A program made the translations under genes and the position numbers. A stretch of 64,000 bases of DNA from a virus: positions 124,001-188,000 of IMG/VR virus record IMGVR_UViG_3300047320_000285, one strand, 5' to 3'. Numbering within the stretch: the stretch's first letter is position 1; the number at the start of each line of letters is the position of its first letter. The notes beneath the pieces were generated by a model. That model saw only the letters and a program-made list of their open reading frames with translations, was not told the DNA's origin and made no database searches. This document shows positions 49,271 to 55,664 of this stretch, in pieces.

Positions 49271-49730
49271 GCAACGCGAAGCCCGTAAGCATCAGTGGCA
49301 GCAGATCTACGGCTCGATTGTGATCGTAGCTGGCTCCCGCACCTTTCACCATGACTACCCGCTGTTTTGCTCGGTGATGGACGAATGGAAGAAAGACCAC
49401 GGCCACACCTTGGATACGCTCTGGACGTTTCTCTCCGGCGATGCGAGGCGTGGGGCGGACTTTTTGATCAAACGCTACTGTGGTCTGATCGATCAGGACG
49501 GCAACCCGCTGGTTCAGAACGACATGGATGACCGTTGTGAACTGCTTCCTGCTCTATGGAATGAGTATGGCAAACGAGCCGGCATGTTGCGGAACCACGA
49601 GATGGGGGATATTGCGACCCACTTGGTGGTTTTCTGGGACAAGAAGTCCTCAGGTACCAAAGACATGCTCGACTACGGACGTCAGAAAAAGTTACACGTG
49701 ACCGAAGTGTGGGTCAGTCCAGACGAATAG
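49233..49730 (+). CDS. SLOG/YspA-like (DUF2493) nucleotide-sensing-type protein
   Basis: 165 residues from a GTG start with GGGAGG six bases upstream, inside the previous gene. The Rossmann-like SLOG pattern is evident: IVIVAGSRTFHHD (about 29-41), LSGDARRGADFLIKRY (about 67-82), then YGKRAGMLRNHEMGDIA (about 112-128), THLVVFWDKKSSGTKDMLDYG and a final strand VTEVWV. Proteins of this family bind nucleotides or their derivatives; phage copies have no established role but occur among early genes. It could sense or sequester a signalling nucleotide used in host defence, which is speculation. Confidence 0.75.
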   Translation: MSGYQCQLARLIEQREARKHQWQQIYGSIVIVAGSRTFHHDYPLFCSVMDEWKKDHGHTLDTLWTFLSGDARRGADFLIKRYCGLIDQDGNPLVQNDMDDRCELLPALWNEYGKRAGMLRNHEMGDIATHLVVFWDKKSSGTKDMLDYGRQKKLHVTEVWVSPDE

Positions 49731-49742
49731 GAGCGGTGCATA

Positions 49743-50417
49743 ATGGCGGGCAACCGAGACGCTACCGAGCAGTTCATTCTCAAGTGGATTGGGAAGATCA
49801 TGCCCGGTGGCGAAAACGTGAAGATCTACAAAGATCTGTTCGCCTCGATGTCCGATAAGGATTTCGAGGCCTTTATGACCTCGATCGAGTCAGGCGAAGA
49901 GATGCTGGCAGTCATCATGCCGAACCTCGCCGAGGACAAGATCACGGTTGAAAACAACCTGAAGCTGGGCGATGAACTGGGCCACGACTTCTACCAGCGT
50001 ATCTGGATTGACGAAGGTAATGGCGATCCGCCCTACCTGACGCCCAAGCGTTATCTGGTCACCTTGCAGCCCTTGCGCCGACAAGCGCAGTTGCTGATCA
50101 AGAAGATCTCGATTCCGGAAGACAACCGCTCGATTAACGACTTGACGGGTCAACCGTCCAGTACTGGCAAGTCGCGCGGCTCGAAGATCTCCTACCCGGA
50201 AACGCAGATCATGGCGGCCTTGAATCTGGACAACTCGCTGATCGAGATGCTCAAATATCGCGGCGGTGATCAAAAGGGCTTCGTGGCGATGAACAAGGCC
50301 ATCAGCCAGACCGGCGGCGTGTCGCTCGAGGCGCTGAACAAGCTGGGCACGCGGGTCAAGTCGACCGATACGCTGCGCACCTTCCTGACTTGCATGCATT
50401 TCGAAGTCGACCTTTAA
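49743..50417 (+). CDS. Conserved-looking phage protein of unknown function
   Basis: 224 residues, ATG start with AGGAG. Residues 1-75 are helical and acidic (DKDFEAFMTSIESGEEML). Residues 88-224 contain a dense, basic pattern: YLVTLQPLRRQAQLLIKK, NDLTGQPSSTGKSRGSK, SYPETQIMAALNL, SLIEMLKYRGGD, and MHFEVDL at the end. The order QP-L/G-Q, GKS-like loop, E near the start of a helix, and a C-terminal strand is faintly like the end of RNA polymerase beta, but the match is not convincing. Other options include a virion assembly or DNA-binding protein. Confidence 0.5.
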   Translation: MAGNRDATEQFILKWIGKIMPGGENVKIYKDLFASMSDKDFEAFMTSIESGEEMLAVIMPNLAEDKITVENNLKLGDELGHDFYQRIWIDEGNGDPPYLTPKRYLVTLQPLRRQAQLLIKKISIPEDNRSINDLTGQPSSTGKSRGSKISYPETQIMAALNLDNSLIEMLKYRGGDQKGFVAMNKAISQTGGVSLEALNKLGTRVKSTDTLRTFLTCMHFEVDL

Positions 50418-50432
50418 CACTAGGATAACACA

Positions 50433-50978
50433 ATGAGTTATACCAACGCCGATACCGACATTGTCGGGGGCGCGATTCAGGCTGCGTGGCGCACGGTCGA
50501 AGGCCAAGTCTCCCCCGAGACGCGTCTGAAGCTCTACGAGTGGCTGATGAACTTTATCAGCGGGGAGAAGCCGTATCTGTGGGCTTCACCGGAGAACATC
50601 CCCCGCATCGTGCAGATGGTGTACAGCGACGAGCTGGTGCGAGACTTCGTGCATTCGTTGCAGTTTCACTTCATGTTGCGCTGGGGAGAAGCTAGTACAA
50701 AATTTACAGGGTTGGTCGATGTATTGAGCTGGAGCATTGGGTCCCATGGGTTGGATACCGAACACTCCGGTCGGAATCGAAAAGAGGATCACGGTGCTAT
50801 CCCCGAAGACATCCGCATGCGTCTCTCCTCACGCGAAGACGTGAAAGAACTGCTGCTGGACAATCCGTGGATGGTGTGTCTGCTGCTATTGCGCAGCTTC
50901 GTCAGTTTGGTCGATCCGACCAAACTCAAATCGCCTTATGGCGACTCGCCTGATGTGAAGACGATCGAGGCCCCGTAG
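50433..50978 (+). CDS. Hypothetical protein
   Basis: 181 residues, ATG start, 15 bp after the previous gene. Helical throughout, with a long aromatic helix (LKLYEWLMNFISGEKPYLW, about 32-50), FVHSLQFHFMLRWG (about 72-85) and WMVCLLLLRSFVSLV near residues 146-160, which is hydrophobic but short for a membrane helix. No family recognised. It ends before a pair of strong RNA hairpins, so it is probably the last gene of its transcript. Confidence 0.55.
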   Translation: MSYTNADTDIVGGAIQAAWRTVEGQVSPETRLKLYEWLMNFISGEKPYLWASPENIPRIVQMVYSDELVRDFVHSLQFHFMLRWGEASTKFTGLVDVLSWSIGSHGLDTEHSGRNRKEDHGAIPEDIRMRLSSREDVKELLLDNPWMVCLLLLRSFVSLVDPTKLKSPYGDSPDVKTIEAP

Positions 50979-50986
50979 AAGAAACG

Positions 50987-51004
50987 GCGACACGGGGGTG
51001 TCGC
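50987..51004 (+). terminator. GCGACAC / GTGTCGC hairpin
   Basis: Perfect 7-bp stem with a GGGG loop, 8 bp after the stop at 50978. Followed by TTAACGGGTTTCTTAACTC. Confidence 0.6.
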
Positions 51005-51029
51005 TTAACGGGTTTCTTAACTCTTTAGT

Positions 51030-51058
51030 AGCTCGGTCTCGCCGTGAGACACCGAGCT
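51030..51058 (+). promoter_or_regulatory. Leader hairpin immediately before the start codon at 51070
   Basis: AGCTCGGT (51030-51037) pairs perfectly with ACCGAGCT (51051-51058), continued inward by CTC / GAG. It ends 11 bases before the ATG and occupies the space just upstream of a weak AAAG site, so it may control translation. No T-tract follows, so it is a poor terminator. Confidence 0.45.
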
Positions 51059-51069
51059 GAAAGACCCTA

Positions 51070-51903
51070 ATGAATAAACAAGAACAGGCGCTGATGATCG
51101 AGCTTGATTGTTTGCTCGATACTCGCTTAGCGACCATTGCTCGCATTAGCGAGCAGGCAGCGGTAGATGTCTTGAAGAATGACTACCACAAGCGTAAAGC
51201 CGATTGGTTTGAGCCTGTGGTCGATATGGACCAGTACACGAGCTTGTATCGAGCACGTGACGTCGACACGCTAAAACTGGCGCACCCTACTGAAGGGTTC
51301 CGGTTCGTGCGCGAGATGGTCAAGTTGTATCGGGAGCAGGCTGTTGACACCAACAGTCCGTATAGCGGCAAGATCAAAATTGCTGTCAATACGTATCCCT
51401 ATCAGCTCAATGCTGAACTGACCGACCTCATCGGCAGAGCTTTGGCAGTAAGGTTCGGGGCGATCGCGTCCTGTGAACTGGTCAGCCTCTCACCTGCAGA
51501 ATTGACGCCGGAATTAGTTCGCGCGAGATTTTGCATGCTCATGATGTACGAGTACGATCCTTGGTTGAGCATGCACTACGATATTGATCCGTCGAAGCTC
51601 TCGGCGGGTGAAATGAAACAAGTCTTGAAGAGTCTGTTGCTCGATGTGACGCTGTTTGCACCTGCAGTGTATTACAAAAAGCCACCGACACAAGACGAAG
51701 TGGAAGAGGTGATGAAGGATACACATCACCCATTAGAAGTTATCGAAATGATGGGCACGACCGTGATCGGTCTCCATCTGCTCGATGTTACTTCTTTCAG
51801 TGTCATTCGACCTGCGCGGCCACAAATGCCCACCTCCACCACAGCTGCTCCTAGTGAGCCGGCTGTGGTGGAGGAAGGCTTACAGGATCCGATGCAGGAC
51901 TAA
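51070..51903 (+). CDS. Hypothetical protein with lower GC than neighbours
   Basis: 277 residues, ATG start with a weak AAAG ribosome site under a strong leader hairpin. Helical N-terminus (MNKQEQALMIELDCLLDTRLATI, split), a central alpha/beta part, and a proline/threonine-rich C-terminal tail (PTSTTAAPSEPAVVEEG). Codon use includes more AT-ending codons (TTA, GAT, ACT, GAG mix) than the capsid or terminator-flanked genes. This, with the isolated leader, suggests a moron-like accession or a weakly expressed gene. Function unknown. Its stop overlaps the end of the convergent next gene by four bases. Confidence 0.55.
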   Translation: MNKQEQALMIELDCLLDTRLATIARISEQAAVDVLKNDYHKRKADWFEPVVDMDQYTSLYRARDVDTLKLAHPTEGFRFVREMVKLYREQAVDTNSPYSGKIKIAVNTYPYQLNAELTDLIGRALAVRFGAIASCELVSLSPAELTPELVRARFCMLMMYEYDPWLSMHYDIDPSKLSAGEMKQVLKSLLLDVTLFAPAVYYKKPPTQDEVEEVMKDTHHPLEVIEMMGTTVIGLHLLDVTSFSVIRPARPQMPTSTTAAPSEPAVVEEGLQDPMQD

Positions 51904-52379
51904 CTGGGTTCAGTCTCGTCAGCTACGGCTGGCTTGAACTGGGCTTGGAAAGCTTCGAATGTCAGCTGAAGCGGCGACTGCGACAATTCCCCTTCCACTA
52001 ACACCGGCTCGGGTACATCACTGCCCAGCTCCGGAGCGACGCGAGTCACTCCGGGGTTTGTGGCCCCTTGCTGAAAGAATGTCGCATCTTTGGAGCGCTT
52101 GAGCATTTCGGCCACCAGCCCCGTCATGGCGGAGCCCGTCTTGTTGGCCTGCTCATCCACCTTGATCCGTTTGCGACCCAGCGCGTTGCGATCCATGCCG
52201 TCGAGCGCGCCGAGAATCAGGTTGACGTCTTTGGTGTCGCCGGGCAGAGCCGTGCCGTTTTGTGTGAGCTTGTCGATCACAAAGCGACGTTGTTGTTGGG
52301 TATAATTGAGGACTTGGTCCTCATCCATCGCAGGCGGCAAGACCTGCACTTCAGTTTGCGGTGCGGTGATTTCAGACAT
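51900..52379 (-). CDS. Hypothetical protein, acidic ends
   Basis: 159 residues, ATG start. N-terminal residues 1-20 are disordered and proline-rich, followed by a helical region (NYTQQQRRFVIDKLTQNG, about 25-42), a basic middle (ALGRKRIKVDEQANKTG, about 66-82) and an acidic C-terminus. Only minus-strand gene between 46826 and 55665, and the only convergent pair without an intervening terminator: the two genes overlap by four bases. A TATGTGG sequence upstream may be its promoter. Function unknown. Confidence 0.5.
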   Translation of the reverse strand: MSEITAPQTEVQVLPPAMDEDQVLNYTQQQRRFVIDKLTQNGTALPGDTKDVNLILGALDGMDRNALGRKRIKVDEQANKTGSAMTGLVAEMLKRSKDATFFQQGATNPGVTRVAPELGSDVPEPVLVEGELSQSPLQLTFEAFQAQFKPAVADETEPS

Positions 52380-52456
52380 AATAGCCTCGTGATGTATTGG
52401 ATTTCAACCACATATCATCCTTTTGTAGTTGCACCATGCTGTGCAGTCAAACTCCC

Positions 52457-52466
52457 TTATACTGCC
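52457..52466 (+). promoter_or_regulatory. Candidate early promoter TTATACTGCC
   Basis: 22 bp before the ATG at 52489. The extended sequence ACTCCCTTATACTGCCA is nearly identical to ACTTCCTTATACTACCA at 53024, before the next gene. Confidence 0.5.
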
Positions 52467-52488
52467 ACCACCTTACACGGGGTTCCTC

Positions 52489-53013
52489 ATGCGCCTAATG
52501 CGTAGAATCGTTCAGCCGTTGCGATACCAGTATCTGGAATATCGGCAAGCGGCTACGGGCGGGGTCCAGACACCGGATCGCGCGTACATGACAGAGTTGG
52601 TGAAACTGCTCCATCCTGTGGACTTTGAAACCTACCGTACCGAGCACGGCTTGGCGGCCACCGTGACCGTCCAGCATGCCAACATCGGCGAGATGTCGGA
52701 CTTTCTGAAACGCGCCGCCGATCTGTTAGCCGCGGGTCAGATGGTGCCGATTGAAGAGCTGCAGGCGCGCCAGACGACGGTGTCGCTCGACGAGTGGCTC
52801 ACGGTAGCCAATGGCTTTTATGTCAGCCCGGTCGGTGGCTTGACATTGTTTCTGGACCACGCGCGGCGATTACTGAAAGTCGTCGCTGCGCACGAACACG
52901 AGAAGGTTGGTGTCTATACCGCGAGCTGGCGGCAGATGCGCAACTTTTACGTGAGCTTGCAGGCGTTGTTGGTGTGTCTGGTGCAAGCCAGCCACGAGTG
53001 CCTGAAGGCGTAA
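52489..53013 (+). CDS. Hypothetical protein
   Basis: 174 residues from the ATG at 52489; an in-frame extension to 52429 would run through the promoter-like element. Basic N-terminal helix (MRLMRRIVQPLRYQYLEYR), a helical core (GEMSDFLKRAADLLAAG, about 64-80) and aromatic C-terminal helices with a hydrophobic end (FYVSLQALLVCLVQASH, about 153-169). It could bind membranes or nucleic acid through the basic start. It has its own motif-type promoter and a short leader. Function unknown. Confidence 0.55.
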   Translation: MRLMRRIVQPLRYQYLEYRQAATGGVQTPDRAYMTELVKLLHPVDFETYRTEHGLAATVTVQHANIGEMSDFLKRAADLLAAGQMVPIEELQARQTTVSLDEWLTVANGFYVSPVGGLTLFLDHARRLLKVVAAHEHEKVGVYTASWRQMRNFYVSLQALLVCLVQASHECLKA

Positions 53014-53029
53014 TTGCCGTAACACTTCC

Positions 53030-53039
53030 TTATACTACC
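53030..53039 (+). promoter_or_regulatory. Candidate early promoter TTATACTACC
   Basis: 19 bp before the ATG at 53059. Twin of the element at 52457 (14 of 17 bases or better over the extended motif). Confidence 0.5.
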
Positions 53040-53058
53040 ATGACACTGAGGTAACAAT

Positions 53059-53523
53059 ATGACACGAAGAAAGAATCGCGTCGAGGATATACTCGGCGAA
53101 AAAGACAAGCGTGCAGGTCAGACTTGGGGCATCGGGGGCATCTTGGCCAGTCTGTATCGCACGATTCTCGCTGATTGGAATATCGGCACGATGGAGTGGG
53201 GCAGACTGATGCACCGCTACCTGAATGACCCGACCAACACACGACGGAACAAACCCGGCGCAGATCAGGCCAGTACCCGGGCCAATATCGCTAAAGAGCT
53301 ATTGGACGAGCAGATGACGTGGAAAGTCTTCTGTAAAGGCTTGGTCTTTTTGCGCTTCTCTAAAATGCGTTTTAGCGTCGAGCTGACGCACCGAACGGGC
53401 CGTACCAAAGTGCACTTTATCGACGTGGACTTTGGACTAAAGGAAAACGCGCCCGAGAGCGAGGAACATCATGATAAACGAAACGAAGCGGCGGCCGACC
53501 AACGTGAGGCCCGCGATGAATGA
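53059..53523 (+). CDS. Hypothetical protein
   Basis: 154 residues, ATG start with GAGGTAA upstream. Basic N-terminus (MTRRKNRVEDILGEKDKRAG), a helical centre (WGRLMHRYLNDPTNTRR) and a beta segment (FLRFSKMRFSVELTHRTGRTK, split around 97-117) that could form a small DNA-binding fold. The end is acidic and overlaps the next gene by 53 bases in another frame. Transcribed from its own motif-type promoter, so probably early. Function unknown. Confidence 0.55.
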   Translation: MTRRKNRVEDILGEKDKRAGQTWGIGGILASLYRTILADWNIGTMEWGRLMHRYLNDPTNTRRNKPGADQASTRANIAKELLDEQMTWKVFCKGLVFLRFSKMRFSVELTHRTGRTKVHFIDVDFGLKENAPESEEHHDKRNEAAADQREARDE

Positions 53524-54130
53524 ACACCAAGCCTGCGCATTGACGCAAACCCGTACGCCGTTCTTTGCGGACGTGCTGAACCGGAGCAACGTGATGGAAG
53601 CCGAGGTGGATATGGTAACGCTGGACGACACGGCCAAGAGCAAGGTAGAACTGGACGGGGTCACCCACATCAACATCGACAAACGCGGTCGCACTGAACT
53701 GGGCCAGATGCTTACGCATATGTCACGGTCGCAGTTTGACCACCCGGAGTTCGGGCCGTTTCAATCGGTGGAAGGCTTTATCGGCTTTATCCGTAGTGGT
53801 GCCACTGACGATCAGTTTCATTACGTGCACGGCATGAACGCACGCTACCGGGCGAAGAATCAGAATTCGGATTTCATCCGGGGCTTTCGCGAGCTGGTGA
53901 TGCAGGCGAACTACCTGAAGATCGTGCAGAACGACTCGTTGCGCCGGGCCTTCAGGGACAGCATGCTGCCGTTCGATCACTACTATCTGCTGGGCAATGG
54001 TCGGCCGGTGCAGCCCCGCAATGCCCAATGGATCATCCCGGGCTTTGAAGAGCTGCGGCGTTTGATCAAGGCCGATCAGCCGTACCCGACCGTGGACTAC
54101 ACGGGTGTGCAGGAAATCGGTCGCGAGTAA
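53471..54130 (+). CDS. NADAR-like phage protein
   Basis: 219 residues, ATG start with GAGGA upstream, overlapping the previous gene. Residues about 90-215 carry a pattern seen in NADAR-related phage proteins: FGPFQSVEGFIGFIRSG, DDQFHYVHGMNARYRAKN, FRELVMQANYLKIVQND, LRRAFRDSMLPFDHYYL, and WIIPGFEELRRLI. NADAR domains act on ADP-ribose-type nucleotides, and phage members have been linked to countering NAD-based defences. The N-terminal 70 residues are of unknown fold. The family call is by pattern and is uncertain. Confidence 0.5.
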   Translation: MINETKRRPTNVRPAMNEHQACALTQTRTPFFADVLNRSNVMEAEVDMVTLDDTAKSKVELDGVTHINIDKRGRTELGQMLTHMSRSQFDHPEFGPFQSVEGFIGFIRSGATDDQFHYVHGMNARYRAKNQNSDFIRGFRELVMQANYLKIVQNDSLRRAFRDSMLPFDHYYLLGNGRPVQPRNAQWIIPGFEELRRLIKADQPYPTVDYTGVQEIGRE

Positions 54131-54142
54131 CTTCGCGCTCGT

Positions 54143-54175
54143 AGAGCGCCCCTTCGGGGGCTGCTCTTTTTTTTT
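54143..54175 (+). terminator. Classical rho-independent terminator
   Basis: AGAGCGCCCC (54143-54152) pairs with GGGGCTGCTCT (54157-54167) around TTCG, with one bulged C, followed by eight or more T residues. The clearest host-type terminator in the window. Confidence 0.9.
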
Positions 54176-54197
54176 GTTCATTTCAAGGATCGAAGCG

Positions 54198-55592
54198 ATG
54201 GCTGGAACAACTATTGGTACCGCGGTGCAAAGCGCCACTGCGGCGGCGAGTAAAGTGGCCAGTCAAACGGCTGCTGCCGTCAATCAAGCAGCATCCCAAC
54301 TCCCCACGACCCTCGGCGGCTTGACGGCTAACCTGAGTGGCAATACGTGGACTTCCTCCGCGAAAGATGCACTGGCGGTTAAAGACGTCTATACCGGGGT
54401 AGATGGCAAGAGTGTCCTCACCAGTGTCCAGAACCTGTTCAGTGACATCGGCCTGAATCTGTCGGATGTGCTGCGCGGGGGGAAGTGGGTCGCCGCACAG
54501 ATCCCGCTGATTACCTCGCTGGTCAAACAAGGCGAAGCAGTCCTGTCACAAAAAGGCCTTGTGGCCCGGGTGATGAGTGCGTCAGGCTTGGCGACGGGTG
54601 CCTTGTCACGACTGACCGCAGGCGCCACTGATGGCATCTTGGGCGAGATCAAGGACTTCGGGCAGGTGTACGCGTCGTTTAATGGCGTGCTGCAACGGGT
54701 GGCGTCGACCGATCTGACCAACATGAATGCCGTGGGTGGGCTGATCAATTCATGGACGGGTCAGAATGGCTTGTTTGCCTCCGACGACCAAGACGGGAAG
54801 GTCGGCTTTATCACGGGGCTGATCCATGACTGTACCAGCTACGGGATTCCCAATTCGTTTGGTTCGCTGGTGTCTCAGCTGGAGAATACCAATCTGGTGT
54901 CGCAGGTGACCAATCGGGTGCTGCCGTCCGTGATTGGGGCGAGTGACATCAGCTCGCTGAAGTCGATGGCCTTCACCCTCGGCGACAAAGCGATCACCGC
55001 CCTGAACCCGAATGCGGTGTCGCATTTCTCTTCGGCGTTCAGTATGCCACCGCTCTCGACGGCCACGGATAACTCCGCCAAGTTCGATGAACTGATCGAT
55101 GCGTACTCAACGGTGGATTCGACATGGAACACCAATGTCCGCAATACGGCCAACGGTTCGGTGTCGACCCTGAACCTGACCAGTGTGATGAATGGTTCGG
55201 ATGACTTCAATGTAGTGCTCAACCAAGGTTCGATGAGTGCGCCGCCCCCCACTGATCCCGCGCAGGTCAATCCGCAGCTGTATCAGCTGGCCACCAAACT
55301 GTCGACTCCGGACCCGGTGAGTACGCTGATGCAGCAGTTTCCGGCGACCCTGTATCAGCCGAATACGATCGCCGCTCAGCCGAGCACCGATGCCGATACG
55401 ATCGGCGCCAACCCATCCTTGGCCGCCGCGAGTGCCAACCCGACCTCGCAACAGCATATCTTGCTGGGTCACAGCCAAGGGGGCACACCAGTGTATTCGG
55501 ACGACCAGTACCGGGCCGGTATGATGATCGATATCACGCCGCAAGGTAAGGCCTATATCGATTCGAAGATTGCTGCCGGTCAGCCGTGGTAA
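54198..55592 (+). CDS. Virion structural protein
   Basis: 464 residues from the ATG at 54198, preceded by AAGGATCG; upstream in-frame codons cross the terminator. The N-terminal 35 residues are alanine-rich and helical. The rest is alpha/beta with repeated glycine-rich turns and no enzymatic motif (e.g. VGFITGLIHDCTSYGIPNSF, about 196-215). The C-terminus has a low-complexity P/T/Q stretch and ends SDDQYRAGMMIDITPQGKAYID. It faces the tail-lysin pair across a bidirectional terminator, which suggests a tail or baseplate role. Confidence 0.5.
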   Translation: MAGTTIGTAVQSATAAASKVASQTAAAVNQAASQLPTTLGGLTANLSGNTWTSSAKDALAVKDVYTGVDGKSVLTSVQNLFSDIGLNLSDVLRGGKWVAAQIPLITSLVKQGEAVLSQKGLVARVMSASGLATGALSRLTAGATDGILGEIKDFGQVYASFNGVLQRVASTDLTNMNAVGGLINSWTGQNGLFASDDQDGKVGFITGLIHDCTSYGIPNSFGSLVSQLENTNLVSQVTNRVLPSVIGASDISSLKSMAFTLGDKAITALNPNAVSHFSSAFSMPPLSTATDNSAKFDELIDAYSTVDSTWNTNVRNTANGSVSTLNLTSVMNGSDDFNVVLNQGSMSAPPPTDPAQVNPQLYQLATKLSTPDPVSTLMQQFPATLYQPNTIAAQPSTDADTIGANPSLAAASANPTSQQHILLGHSQGGTPVYSDDQYRAGMMIDITPQGKAYIDSKIAAGQPW

Positions 55593-55601
55593 GTCGCTCA
55601 A

Positions 55602-55640
55602 GGTCATAAGCCCCCTCCCGACCGGGAGGGGGTCTATGCC
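55602..55640. terminator. GGCATA-family bidirectional terminator
   Basis: Inner stem CCCCCTCCC (55611-55619) / GGGAGGGGG (55624-55632); outer GGTCATA / TATGCC (55635-55640) with one bulge. Between convergent genes. Confidence 0.8.
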
Positions 55641-55664
55641 GTTGTTTCTTTTTTCTCTAGGCCG

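Noticed and set aside
49743-50417. RNA polymerase beta C-terminal fragment
   Set aside because: A QPL/G-x-Q-like stretch and a final strand are faintly similar, but the diagnostic GGxRFGEME motif is absent; kept as unknown.
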